Below are positions 31,851 through 43,340 of a stretch of DNA of 64,000 nucleotides, in pieces; position 1 is the first letter of the stretch, and each line of letters starts with the position of its first letter. Where the stretch lies: positions 9,052,001 through 9,116,000 of the forward strand of contig JBITNC010000001.1 of the NCBI GenBank assembly GCA_050084985.1, read 5' to 3'. The notes below the pieces were generated by a model. The model was given only the letters and a program-made list of their open reading frames with translations, did not search any database and was not told where the DNA came from. The translations under genes and the position numbers were made by a program. The DNA comes from Nageia nagi. Lineage: Eukaryota > Pinophyta.

Positions 31851-33900
31851 CGTAAACCCCTTTTTCAAGAATTCACTTTTGGATCTTCACACCTTGTTAA
31901 TTTTAGTGCTTGTAGAATTAAAAATCAATCACACAAAAAGATTGACATAATTTTTACCCTACTTCGACCGATGTGGTATACATCCAACAAAAGTCGATCC
32001 ATTATCGTAGAGTCCATTTTACAATGTCATTTTGCATGATATGTCTTGCTACATTCTTTTGTTGTCAAAACACATGATCACCGTAGGCTCTCCATTGAAT
32101 CACTTTGTTGAAGACGACTCTCTTTCCAACGAAATCTTTAAAGCATAATTCCATATCTTTTAGTCCAGGTTGACATCTTAGAAATCACTGTCTCCTTTTG
32201 TCTTTGCACCATGGCGATTATTTTGTCCACTTCTTTTCTTCTTTTTTAAAAATAGATTTTTCATGATCTCCCATTTTAGGAGCTTTCTCCCTAAAAGGGG
32301 ATTCACCCTCATTTTTTTATTCTCCAAGTACCTTTTTATAAAATAAGGGTTACAAATTTGAAGTTTACAGTTATTCAAACTTACAATAATTTTTTTTTTT
32401 CACAATATTCGCTAAAATCTCTTCAACCATAATCTCCTCCATTTACAATTCTCGTAACCTCTTTTCTCTTTAATTTTAAAACTTTAATTTATTTTGATCT
32501 TAATTTAACCGTGACATATAAATTATTTCGATTTTATCATTAATAGTAAATGATTCGATTTCAATTACCATCAAATATTCCCCTTTTTGCCATCTAATAT
32601 TAAACCTTCTATATACTATAGTGGGTAGCTTCCAGCATGATGTACCATTTGGCACAATTTGTACCAAATAAATTCAACCCCTTACCAATATAGCACTGGC
32701 AGATCCTCACGTTAGCCTGTTATCTCCTAGACAAGCTGCAGATCATCCAACTACTGGCAGTCTTTGTCGGTGCGAGTGGCGTATAGGATTCTCCTCTATA
32801 CTCTAACGTGGGCAGTTTTTTTTTCCGGGATGGCGCTCCTCCAAGATGTCGACGCACTACTGTTAGCGTTGGGAGTTCTTCACACCAGACTATCTCCTCA
32901 CTGACTGGAAAACGGATGGTACAGTCGGCTCCTTATATGCACATCACAAATTGGCAGATTTAAAAGATCGCGTGGCTCCTAAATTGGTAATGAATGTTCG
33001 AGCGGTTTGATTTCTACATTGAGAAGCTTTTGCAAGGCGTCTTCTCCTCCTCTTAACTGCGTACTCCTTTTCCATGTCATATTGGGTGGGCGGTTATTTT
33101 TGGTAGTCGGGTGGATGACCTGACGTTCTCGCACCTCCATTTGTTGGCGGTACTTCGTGTGCCGGTTTGTCTTCTTTGTTGGTAATGCCAACAACCATTG
33201 GCCCTTTTTTGTCTGCGTTTTCATCCATCCTTCCACGTCGGCTGAGAATTAGTTGGCCGTTTCCCGCACCTTGTTGCCAGGATGGGGTCTGTCTCCTCGT
33301 GGCGATCACCTCTCCTCGTTGGAAATCAAACTGATCTCCTTTCATTCTCCGCACGTCAGCCTTCCTTCGCCCGTCATTTGGCTTCAAGACATGGTGGCTG
33401 CTTAGTTAATAATTACGTTGGTGCTCTGTTCACCCGTTTGGAAGCTCCTTCGATTTACCCTGATAATGTCACGTCGGCGAGGTATAGGTGTGCGACCTCT
33501 GTCTCCAACCTAGCGGCTAACAAACACTTCATAAATTTTCTGGTTCAGCTCGTACCTGCTGGAATTCTTCATGCCTCTTCATTGTATGCCAAAGCCACAT
33601 AAGGCTATGATTTACATTTGACCTCTCAGACTTTTATTTTGGCCGCCAAGTTTATTTTGATGTTTGGCTTTTAAATTTGACATTGGAATATTGTTAAACC
33701 TTGAGTACTTAATAATTTTTTTGCAATAATAAATATAACATAAAATAGTAATCATTAATTACTATTTTACAAATATTGTAAAACTTTCAAACTTCGATAA
33801 ATGGCTTATTTGATATCAGATTTTGATGTTATTGGAGGTGTCAAAAAGCTGGTGGAGAGCTCTTCGACTTGAAGAGACCAACAACATATTTTGGGACTTT
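31851..33900. other. Unidentified insertion in the LINE
   Basis: LINE similarity stops just after a WKI.RGDETLF reading (about 31850) and returns near 33900-34000. The segment between has no LINE, LTR or transposase domain. It is T-rich at 32150-32600, then GC-richer with many CpG at 32640-33620. The flanking boundaries could not be fixed and no terminal repeats or target duplication were found. Small open frames at 31830-32039 and 32178-32378 have no recognisable domain. Confidence 0.55.
32640..33620. other. CpG-retaining GC-richer island
   Basis: Composition differs from the rest of the window and CpG dinucleotides are frequent (for example GTCGACGCAC, GCGTTGG, GATCGCGTGG, TCGGCGAGG). A short frame on plus (33282-33602, 106 codons) reads RSPLLVGNQTDLLSF, ARQPSFARHLASRHGG and SARYRCATSVSNLA; overlapping minus frames run 32979-33387. 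No known domain is recognised in any of them. It could be a captured host fragment, the regulatory part of a gene, or a young mobile piece. Confidence 0.5.
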
Positions 33901-33959
33901 TATTTTTTACCTTCAAAATTCCTTTTCGGATCATTTTGGGAAAAAGCTTGACTAAGATA

Positions 33960-34700
33960 GAGGCCCTTAATTACCTACAAAGGACTCTCAAAAGGGGCAA
34001 AGAGGGCAACTTAAAAGCAAGGTGGGAAAATTAAAGATTACTTCTCAAAACAAATAAGATTATGATGGGTAGAGAAACATCCACAATTGGAGATTGAAGT
34101 AAATCTAAATAATGTAATATAAGATGTGCAACAAAAAGGAATAATCTTAAACCAAGATAAGGATTCCCTAGTTTGGAGGGCCTTGAAGAAGGGAAATTAT
34201 AATGTTAGAGAAGCAGTTAATTGGTTGTCAAATGATACTATAGAAGAGCACATTGAATTATGAAAGAGAGTATGCAAAAAAGGTTTGATCCCAAAATTCT
34301 TGTTTTTTATGTGGTTAATAGCTCATAATAAATTAGTCATATTAGATAATCTTAAGAAGAAAGGAATGCTATTTCCAAATAGGTGCAATCTTTGTTACAA
34401 AGAATAAGAAACTAAGGAATATATATTTATATACGACTCATTCGCTGTAAAAATATGGAATGGAATAAAGAAGGAAATCAATATTCAGAGTGCCCTTTTG
34501 AATTCACTAAAGGAGATTATTATCCAATGGAAACCAAATAAAATAAATAAATAAAATGTAGCATGATGGTACCTTACTCTTTCCCATACCTTTTAGCAAA
34601 TATGATAGGAAAGAAATGAGATGATAATCAATGTCAAAGAACAAAGAATTCAAAAATTCTCAAAGTAATCTTTTTTAGAGCCTCATAGAATTATGAAGCT
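33960..34700 (+). pseudogene. LINE ORF2 C-terminal zinc-binding domain
   Basis: Reads IILNQDKDSLVWRALKKGNY, NVREAVNWLSNDTIEEHIEL, then VCKKGLIPKFLFFMWLIAHN, KLVILDNLKKKGMLFPNRCN and LCYKE. This is the zf-RVT pattern (DSLVW...G.YSV, W...P.K...F.W.......T...L..RG......C.LC). It continues with KEYIFIYDSFAVKIWNGI. The region confirms that the LINE resumes after the insertion. Confidence 0.85.
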
Positions 34701-35230
34701 TGCTTAAGAAAGAAGGAACCAAGAAATTAATTTGAAATCAATTTGAAGAGGAATATATTTTATTCCCAAACTTGTTTCTAAAAGAGTTTTGGCTTCAAAT
34801 AGGAGAAGAAGCGATCTTTTTCCATTTGAGCATCATCTTGGATACATACATTTCTGGGGTGAGCCCCATCCTTTTTCTTTCACTTAGTTTCCTTTTGATT
34901 CGTTGGTGTATCAACATGTAGTCTTATTTTATCTCTTTAAGATAGGCAACTACAGTCTGTCGACTCAGAGCTACCCTTGTGTTTGTTTATAAATGAGTGT
35001 AGAATTAGTTTTGTTCTTGTATTAGGTTTATTCTTGTAATTTACTTATGTTGGTTTGTTCTTGTATTTTTAGTATCCTAGTTTACCCCCAATCTTTGGTG
35101 ATCTCACTACATCCTAGCTTCTAGAGTGCCTTAGTTTTTTATGTGCAGGTTGAATCTTTTTGACTTGTTGGCTCCTCTCTTAGGGGAATTTGCCTCAATC
35201 TGATTAGTTACTCTTATTTTAGCAATGTTA
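34700..35230 (+). other. Probable LINE 3' untranslated region
   Basis: About 500 bp with no domain, T-rich, between the zf-RVT end and unclassified sequence. No poly(A) tail that could mark the end is obvious. Confidence 0.4.
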
Positions 35231-37297
35231 ACATGTCAACTTCAATTCATTCAAAAATGAGTTGAAAGAGGAAATTTTTTTATTTAAAGTGATATTTGAC
35301 ATCGACAAGATGACCCCCTCCTGAGATAAGACTTGAAAGCTTATTAACATGCTAAAAATCATGACTCCAAATAAAATAGTACAAAATGTGAGGAGTTTCA
35401 ACAAATCTAAAGTGGGCTAAGATAATGATGGGCGAAAATATTGGCACACATGTCACTACCTTGAATCAGAATAATGACTAATTACAACCTCGAAGAGCCT
35501 TAATAGTGATAAACCCAAAGAAAATTCATTTTTAAGGAAGTGATCAAAGACAAGAGCTTGGCTATTAGTTTTCATAGTATGGGATTACAAATTACAAAGC
35601 AATATAAGGATCTCATATAAGGAAAGAACAATTTGAGAAGAGATAAATAAGTCCTAATGGGGGAGACTTAGTTAAAATAGAACCCACATCTCCTGATGAA
35701 GTGTAAAAGAATGATGTAGTTTGGGGTATTCTTTGTAGAGAGGGCATGAGAAAGTTCATTTTGGTGTGTAAAGGTTTTGACCACCAATTTGCATTTCTCT
35801 TTCAATGTAGAGTCCATATCAAAAGCTATCTAGATGCCCAATGTAGAAATAGAAATTTGTCAAGATCGCAAGATCAATAAGCTAGTGGTGAGAGAAAATT
35901 TCCAAAAGTCACTAAGGAAGAGTCTAGTGTAGAAGAAATATGAGACAGTAGTGGAGAGGAGCAATGTTCCAAATTCATGGGATGAGGTTCCAAATGAATT
36001 AATGAGGTATATCACTTTGGAGAGAAGGCATAAAGTGGTCCTAGCTTACCATTTTGGCCTTATCAACCATTTTAAATTCCCCACAATAGATAGAGTAAAT
36101 TTCCCCTTATTCATTTTAAATTCATTAGTTATCTAAGTGAAAAATATTTAGGAGAATTTTATGAGTCTAACCCTTCACGAATTTGTTAGTAAACTTGTCT
36201 ATGATAATGCCCTAGTAAAACAACCAAGAAGAACCCGTAGAATTAGGATCTTAGTAGGAGGAAAAGTTTATGAGCTAATACCATTAGAAAAACCCAAGGT
36301 TGATAGGCTAGAGGATGATGAGAACATCCCATTGGTAAATCTCATAAGATCTAAACCCCTAAGAAAAGACCCAAACTAGAAAGGAGTGAGTCTAATAGCA
36401 AGCACAAAATAGAACAAGGGGAGAAATGGGGAAATGAAAAGTAAATACCCTAATAAAATGTAATTCATGCAACCCATAATCTATTGATAATGAGAAAATT
36501 AGGTGAAAAGCTAAGTAAACCACTTATCCCAGAATCTAGAAATATTGGAATGATAAAAAATAACAAAAAGAAGGGTAAAGAGCAAGTTTAATTGAGAAAT
36601 GAGGTTAAAATTCAAGGGGTTTCTTTGTGGATTAGAGGCCAAAAATAGTCAACCCCCATTTGAACCGAAATTGTAACTAGAGCAAGGGAACTTAGCCATA
36701 ACAAGTGACTTTCCAAAGTTTTCCAAAAAAGATGAGAAACTTTAGAGTGTGGTTGAAGAAATTCAAAAAGAGGTCAAGGAGATCCAAGTAGAGAGCTCAA
36801 AGGGAAGGAAAAATAAGAAAAAGCTAGGGAAAAAGAAGGGAGGGTAAAAATATTAGAATAGGGCATTGAAAGATTTGATAATGAAATATCCCACAAGCTT
36901 GATAAGATGATACCACTTCCAATGAAACAAGATTATGATAAAAGAACTCGTGAGGTACCTAAGCTCCCAAACCCTATTTTTGATAATCTTGAAGGTAAGG
37001 TAGAAATTCGGGTAGTAATGCTCAAATGCATGTACAATAGGCACTTCAAAACACATTATAAAGGGATACAATTTAGATTCCCAAAGGAACTTAAGATAAG
37101 TCTTCTCCACTTGGGCGATGCCCATAAAAAGAAATTTATGTGATGATGATGCATCACCTTCGTATGCACTCTAGAGCTAAAGGAAAACCCGTTAAGGACC
37201 CTCTAGAATGAATCTCAAGTAAACCTGTGACCTCAAGAATGCTATATATGATACACAACCTATGACTCTTTTGTAAAACTATGCATTATATAATGAT
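35231..37297. other. Unclassified degenerate region with short open frames
   Basis: Open frames at 35951-36136 (ERSNVPNSWDEVPNELMRYI), 36161-36379 (LTLHEFVSKLVYDNALVKQP, then RRTRRIRILVGGKVYELIPL) and 36907-37143 (REVPKLPNPIFDNLEGKVEI, then RVVMLKCMYNRHFKTHYKG) follow each other on plus, in plain coding-like composition. Lysine-rich text lies between. They could be the remains of one protein, perhaps an element's accessory protein. I do not recognise the family. Confidence 0.4.
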
Positions 37298-37663
37298 GTG
37301 TTAGACAATAAGTTTATATGGTTTTTGTAAGTAAAGTTAGCATATGTTTATACCATATATTGCATGTCATAATAGGTAATCTCCCTATTTTTGTGTAGAG
37401 CATAACAAAGCAATCCAAGAAGCTTAAAAGGACTTAAATAATATGTTAGTGTTCCATTTTTTGTAAGTAAAGTAAATAATGTGTTAGAAAATAAGGTTAT
37501 TATATGGTTTTTTAAGAAAAATAAGTATATATTTATGTTGTCAGCAATATATTGGTTGTCATGATAGGTAAGCTTCCAATTATTATATAAAGTGCATTGA
37601 AGCAGTCCAGGAAGCTTCAAAGTACTTAAAGAATATGTTAGTATTATTTTTCTATACAGGTTC
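37298..37663. repeat. ~183-bp tandem duplication
   Basis: GTGTTAGA(C/A)AATAAG(T/G)TTA starts at 37298 and again at 37481. Each copy includes a GTCAT(A/G)ATAGGTAA block, a GCA(A/G)TCCA(A/G)GAAGCTT block and ends AATATGTTAGT. The copies differ at many bases. The 109-codon open frame on minus here is a shadow. Confidence 0.8.
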
Positions 37664-37737
37664 TTGGAGATCCTCAAAAATACATATTTTTTTATTAATA
37701 AAATTTACCCTATTAATGAAAAAATGTTGATTTATCA

Positions 37738-37837
37738 TCAATGGTTTAGGGTTTTAGGTGTTAGGATTTAAGGTTTGGGTAAAAAATTAAAACTTAGGTT
37801 CAAGGGTTTAGGGTTTAGTATTTTAGATGTTAGGGTT
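37738..37837. repeat. Telomere-like satellite, fragment 2
   Basis: Reads GGTTTAGGGTTTTAGGTGTT, then AAAAAATTAAAACTTAGGTT, the same modules as 26925-27420. It is cut by element D at 37837 and resumes at 44155. Confidence 0.85.
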
Positions 37838-38210
37838 TGTTAGGATCCCACATCCTAACATTTAATTATATTAGTAGTATACTTATGATGTAACCGGATT
37901 GTAATGTGAATACCATAATTATTAGTAGGGTGGATTAGGGTTAGGGTTAGTATCATATAAAGATGTTGTACGACTTGAGAATGTCATCATTTAGCTCATA
38001 TTTTTGGATTTGAAGTGTATGGAGGAAGCCCCCTCGAAGCGGCCAGTGATTCAGCTCTTATTCAGTAAAGCTATTGTGATTCAGTGTTTTCATTTGCAAA
38101 TTCGAGTTTTATTATCTATTGAATATTGATGAGTTTTGTAGATCTGCTCTTATTTCATTGAAAAGCTAGAAATCTTATTGTTGTTTTTGCATTATTTTAT
38201 TTAAGATCTA
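37838..38210 (+). repeat. 5' LTR of element D (3' end deleted)
   Basis: Begins TGTTAGGATCCCACATCC. It contains GATTAGGGTTAGGGTTAG (about 37933-37950) and a TATA-like ATATAAAG at 37955-37962. It ends abruptly after AAGATCTA, where the 3' LTR continues GTAGAATCGTAACA. The next bases TCAGAGCTC are the remainder of the primer site. Confidence 0.9.
37955..37962 (+). promoter_or_regulatory. TATA-like box in element D LTR
   Basis: ATATAAAG lies about 117 bp into the LTR and is conserved in the 3' LTR near 43885. It is the likely core promoter. Confidence 0.5.
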
Positions 38211-39345
38211 TCAGAGCTCTTTCTAGGGCCATTCTATTGCAAAAAAATTTTAGAGTCTAGGCTAGAAACCCTATGCTGGGGGTTTTAAAATATCACAAAG
38301 GATCTATCATTTTTTGCTAGGCATGTTTGCCCATAAAGTTGCATGTGAAGTGAGGTGCATAAAACTCTACATCAATACCCAGGCCTTAGATAGAACCCGT
38401 ATACGAAATCAGACTCCACATACTAAAAGGTATATTGGAGACCATCTAGGAAAAAAAATGGAATTAGGTAGGAATCTATCGACCGTTTGTAAACTGTAGT
38501 GCATCGGTAAGCGGTTAGCCCCGGGAAGTTACTCGCCATAGAAGCCATATCTGTAGCCTCTTTCATTACGAAAGTTGGATAGGAGGGGTGTTTAGGCGGG
38601 CCTACAGAGCAAACACACCTTACCCTAGTTCCATTTTTCCACAAAAAACCAAAAAAAAATAATAATTAACTTGGGAGGCATAAGGTGCTATAGTAAATCA
38701 GTTTAGAGCTCAGAGTTCAGAGTTCAGAATCATAGTATCTTATAGCAAAGTAGAAAGAAATCCAATAAAAAAAAGGGTGTGTTTCAGGGTTGAGTTTTAG
38801 CGGCCACCTATTGTTGAGTGTAAATAGCCGTGGGCCCCACTGTGAAAAAAAAATAACTTTTTTGCTACTTTTTGATTTTACAGCCATAAAAAAAATTACT
38901 GCAAACAGAGCTCAAACAAAAAAGTTATTTTGGTTTTAATTTTACTCTATTTTGGAGCAAATTTTTACCCAAAATACTATCAAAAAAATTCATAAAATAT
39001 TCTACATAGCTCTAAAAAAATTGAAATTCAATTTAGATCTTAGTTACACTATTTCCCACCTTTCCATACATTTTCACATCCTAATTCCTCCATCTTCATA
39101 TAGTTTCCCAACATAACCACCATAATTTATTTTCTCCATTCACCATATTTAGGCCAGTATCCACAAAAACATTTTCAACAGCCTAAATTCACTTTTTTGA
39201 GACTTATACCATTGCAAATATTTTTTCACACTAATCATTTTGATATACTGCACCCATACACTTTTTTGCCTTTCTAGAAATAGCAGTTTCTAGAAATAGT
39301 TACCAAAAATAGCAGTTTTTCAGAAATAGCAGTTTTAAAAAAAAA
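38211..39345 (+). other. Element D leader
   Basis: 1.1 kb between the truncated primer site and gag. The first part (38390-38640) is less AT-rich with several CpG sites. The last part contains AAATAGCAGTTT-like words repeated four times at 39280-39335. Open frames here (38314-38499 and its minus shadow) have no domain. Confidence 0.6.
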
Positions 39346-40230
39346 TGGCTAAAGGGAGAAGATCTTAAGACTCAACATTGAAGGATTTAGACCAAGAGAT
39401 TCAATAGATTAAATCTGCATTAGGAGGAGTAAATCTTAAGGACATGTTTGATGATTTGAATGCAAAGTTATTAGGATTGGATCTCAAGTATAATGCCCTG
39501 GATAGGAACATAATCCAAATTCAAACATTGACACAATAAACACAACAAGCAAAAAATTCATCAGTATGAAGTTCTAATCAAAATAGGAATACCTACCAAC
39601 ATGCAGGTCCACAGGCATCTATTATTCCAAGAACAACTAAGCTTGATTTTCCTAGGTTCGATGGAGAGGACCCGACTAGTTGGATCTATTGATCTGAGCA
39701 ATACTTTTCCTTAAACCAAATTTTTGAGGATCAAAAGGTTAGCATTGCTTCATTTCATTTGGATCTTGAGGATGTTCAATGGTATTAGTGGTTTGAAAGA
39801 ACTAATGGCCATCCTGATTGGGGGGAATTCATAAAACAACTACTAGTCATGTTTGGACCGACTACTTTTGAGGACTTCACAGGAGCACTCACTAAGTTAC
39901 GATAGACATCAATAGTAAGAGACTATCAAACCCAATTTGAGAAACTTGCAAATCATACAACAAGGTTGGATGAAGCTTTTTTCAAAATTTGTTTTATCAG
40001 TGGCTTAAAGGAGGAAATTAAGACTGAAGTCAAAATGTTTAAACCTAATACAATGATGGAGGTAACAAGGTTGGCAAAGTTGGCCAAGGATAAGTTCAAT
40101 GCTTAGCATCGCCAAGGATGACAACAGTTTAGGAAACCACCCCATCATCCTCAAACTCCAAGAATGGATTGACCACTACAAATTAAGAGGCTAACCCCAT
40201 AAGAAATGGAAGAGCATCGCAAGAAGGGAC
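39346..40230 (+). pseudogene. Element D gag remnant
   Basis: ATG at 39346 opens MAKGRRS; a coiled-coil-like stretch follows (LGGVNLKDMFDDLNAKLLGL). The gag domain reads IIPRTTKLDFPRFDGEDPTS, then SEQYFSLNQIFEDQKVSIAS and FHLDLEDVQWY, GHPDWGEFIKQLLVMFGPTT, TSIVRDYQTQFEKLANHTTR and FISGLKEEIKTEVKMFKPNT. This is the chromovirus gag pattern (FDG.DP..W....E.YF). It has about eight in-frame stops, some where CAG or CGA is expected. Gag would form the particle. Confidence 0.88.
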
Positions 40231-40940
40231 TCTGCTATAATTATGATGAGAAGTTTGGACCAAGCCATCGATGCACCACAAAAAAATTGTACTTATTGAA
40301 TGCAAATGCTCCTAGTGACCAATCTGATGATGAGGAGGTTGAGATAGAGGAAGAGGCCACTAAAACTGGTAACACCAATGAAGATACTCTCAAAATTTCA
40401 CTTAATGCTCTTGCTAGAATTTCTTCTCCATAAACCATGAAGGTCAAAGGATCCTTCAAAAAGAAAACTCTTATTGTGTTGCTAGATTCTGGAAGTACAC
40501 ACAACTTCATTGATCCACAAGTAGCATGAGATGTCAATTGCTACATACATCCTACCAACAACTTTGTGGTAATGATTGGAAATGGAGGAAAGATAGCATG
40601 CAAGGGAACTTGTTGTAATGTCAAGCTCAATATGGGTCACTACACCTTGAAGAGTGACATGTATGCATTACCCTTAGGTGGATGTGAAATTGTCTTAGGG
40701 GCATAATGGCTTAGAAATTTGGGACCAATCTTATGGGATTTTGCAAAACTTTGGATGAAGTTCACAATTAGGGGACAAGAGTATACTCTCACAGGGTTAC
40801 GAGCAGGACCTTCACTTGTTGTGAGTTCACATTGTATGGAAAAGATCCTTCGTCGAAGTGGGAAGGGAATGATGGCCCAATTATTTTTTATTCAATCCAT
40901 GGAATCAGAAGTGGGGGAGTCTAACACATTACAATAGTTG
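40200..40940 (+). pseudogene. Element D zinc-knuckle-like and retropepsin region
   Basis: EHRKKGLCYNYDEKFGPSHR, then CTTKKLYLL, is the knuckle-like C(X)2.. pattern, with one cysteine now Y (CYNYDEKFGPSHRC). An acidic spacer (DQSDDEEVEIEEEATKTG) leads to the protease: KTLIVLLDSGSTHNFIDPQV with intact DSG, then NGGKIACKGTCCNVKLNMGH and YALPLGGCEIVLGA. The order is that of chromovirus pol. The stop after ARISSP (TAA) and others break it. Confidence 0.88.
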
Positions 40941-41905
40941 GTGGATCAGCATAAAGATATCTTTGAAGAGCCTACGGGGTTGCCTCCTCATCGTTCTCAT
41001 GATCATGCCATCCAGTTGATTCCTGGTAGTCTACCACCAAACATTAGACCATATCGATATCCTTGCTTACAAAAAAATGAAATTGAAAGGTTGGTCCAAG
41101 AAATGTTGGAAGCAAGAATCATAAGACCCAGTGTAAGTCCCTATTCTTCTCCTGTGATTTTGGTTTGTAAAAAAGATGGTTCATGGCGGATGTGTGTAGA
41201 CTTTTGAGCTCTTAACAAAATCACTGTGAAGGATAAGTTTCCTATCCCAGTTATTGATGAATTGTTGGATGAGTTACATGGGGCCAAATATTTTTCAAAA
41301 TTAGATTTGCGATCAAGGTATCATCAGATTCAACTCAAGGAGGAATATATCCCAAAAACTGCTTTTCGCACTCATGATGGCCATTATGAATTTTTGGTGA
41401 GGCCGTTTGGTCTTACAAATGCACCCTCTACCTTCCAAAGTTTAATGAATCATATCTTTCATCCATTTCTTAGAAAATTCATTATGGTTTTCTTTGATGA
41501 CATTCTGGTTTATAGCAAAACTTGGGAAGAACATGTGGTGCATGTAGACCAAACTTTACAAGTTATGCGTGCCAACCAGTTGTATGCTAAGGAGTCAAAA
41601 TGTTCCTTTGGGAAGACTGAGGTTGAGTATTTAGGGCATATTATTTCAAAGGAAGGGGTTAAGGTGGATCCCCATAAAATTCAAGACATGCAAAATTGGA
41701 GTACCCCTAAGTCTCTAAGAAGTTTACGAGGATTCCTTCGATTGACTGGGTATTACCGTAAGTTTGTAAAAGACTATGGTAAAATAGCAGCACCATTGAC
41801 AATCCTATTGAAAAAGAATGCATTCAGTTGGTCACCTCAAGTAGAGGATGCTTTTAGTAAGTTAAAAGGGGCAATGTGTTCTACTCCTATCTTAGCATGC
41901 TAGAC
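40938..41905 (+). pseudogene. Element D reverse transcriptase
   Basis: The best-preserved domain in the window. [20 protein letters not shown] and [20 protein letters not shown] lead in. After a TGA at about 41206, an open 225-codon frame (41226-41903) carries [47 protein letters not shown] and the catalytic [17 protein letters not shown], then [20 protein letters not shown] and [20 protein letters not shown]. The catalytic aspartates are intact. Fingers, palm and thumb are all in order. Confidence 0.95.
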
Positions 41906-42330
41906 TTCTCAAAAACATTTGTCATTGAAAGTGATGCTTGTGGTGTGGGAATTGGTGCAGTTTTGATGCAGGAAGGAAGACCTCTAGCTTTTACCAATAA
42001 GGCACTATCAGGAAAAAATTTGGGAAGGTAAACATATGAAAAAGAAATGATGGCTATCATGCATGCAGTGCAACGATGGTGATCGTACCTCATTGGTCGA
42101 CACTTCCTCATCCTTACAGACCATCATAGCCTGAAGTACTTCTTGGAACAATGAATCTCAACTCCTGAGCAACATAAATGGGTCATAAAACTTTTGGAGT
42201 ATGATTATGACATAATGTATTGCAAGGGTAAAGAAAATGTGGTTACTGATGCTTTATCATGAAAATTTGAAGACCAACCTACCTTGCAAGCTTTTTCTTC
42301 ACCGGTTCCACAATGGATGGATATGGTTAA
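41900..42330 (+). pseudogene. Element D RNase H
   Basis: After a frame change at 41900 the reading gives [55 protein letters not shown] and TDHHSLKYFLEQ, then [20 protein letters not shown] and [12 protein letters not shown]. The SDACG, KE.M, TDH and ADALS motifs are those of Gypsy RNase H; the ADALSR motif now has TGA at R (a CGA position). The minus-strand frame at 41887-42111 is its shadow. Confidence 0.88.
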
Positions 42331-43340
42331 ACAGGAGTGGCTTGCTGATAGTTCTATCCAGGAGTTGATTCAATAACTTAAAGTTGACCCTACACTAAAA
42401 CCCCACCATACATGGAGTAATGAAATTTTAAGATTCAAGGGTAGGATAATGTTACCATCACAATCACAGTGTCAAGAAGCGATACTACATGAATTGCATT
42501 CTACACCAGCTGTAGGACACTCTGGTTTCTTGAAGACCTACAAGTGTGTGGCTAAATCATTTTATTGGGTTGGCATGAAACAAGATATAAAACAATTTGT
42601 AGCTAAATGTGATGTGTGTCAATGATAAAAAGGGGAAATAATAGGCACTCCAGGCCTCCTCCAACCGCTTCCCATTCTAGAGCATACATGGATAGATATT
42701 TCAATGGACTTTATTGAGGGCCTTCCAAAATCACATGGAAAATTAGTTATCATGGTGGTGGTGGATCGATTATCTAAATATGCACATTTCTATTCTTTAT
42801 CCCATCCCTATAAGGCCATCCATGTGGCTCAACTATTTATGGATAATATTTTCAAACTTCATGGCATGCCCAAGACTATTGTCAGTGATCGTGATCCAAC
42901 CTTCACTAGTCATTTTTGGAGGGAATTTTTTAAGCTTCAAGGAACCCAACTCAACATGAGTTCAGCCTATCACCTCCAAACTAATAGTTAAATAGAAATT
43001 GTTAATAAGTGTTTAGAGACTTATTTACGTTGCTTTGCTTTAGTACAACCAATTCATTGGGTAAAATGGCTCCCATTGGCTGAATGGTGGTATAATTCTT
43101 CATACCATTCCTCAATCAAGATGACTCCCTATGAAGCATTGTATGGACAGGCACCCCCTACAGTGTCATCTTATGTGGTAGGTAGTAGTAATGTGCTGGC
43201 AGTCGATTCAGAGTTGATTAATCGAGATGGTATTCTTCGTTTGCTCAAGGAGAACCTACAAGCTGCATAACACCGTATGAAGCAACAAGTTGATCAACAA
43301 TGAGTTGAGAGAGAATTTCAAGAGGGTGACATGGTATTTT
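42330..43340 (+). pseudogene. Element D integrase
   Basis: The zinc-binding part reads LHSTPAVGHSGFLKTYKCVA, then CDVCQ near 42600-42625. The core (42704-42991) shows ISMDFIEGLPKSHGKLVIMV, VVDRLSKYAHFYSLSHPYKA, PKTIVSDRDPTFTSHFWREF and SSAYHLQTNSxIEIVNKCLE, giving D, D and E. Then come WLPLAEWWYNSSYHSSIKMT and PYEALYGQAPP. Stops include one TAA at 42989-42991 inside the QTNSxxE motif. Confidence 0.93.

Larger units (their letters stand above)
27421..35230 (+). mobile_element. L1-type LINE, degenerate, interrupted
   Basis: ORF1-like (27459-28985) and ORF2-like (29010-31850, then about 33900-34700) regions in LINE order: RNA-binding protein, endonuclease region, RT, and C-terminal zinc-binding domain. 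No LTRs. The right end is uncertain: the coding similarity ends near 34700 and I see no clear poly(A). The sequence to about 35230 may be 3' untranslated. An unrelated segment, including a GC-rich island, interrupts it at about 31850-33900. The start lies at the end of the telomere-like satellite. Confidence 0.8.

Noticed and set aside
33282-33602. 106-codon frame as a host gene
   Set aside because: No domain, no clear promoter or splice context, and equally long frames overlap on the other strand; kept only as part of the island.
40241-40537. 98-codon minus frame
   Set aside because: Shadow of the acidic spacer and protease of element D on the opposite strand.
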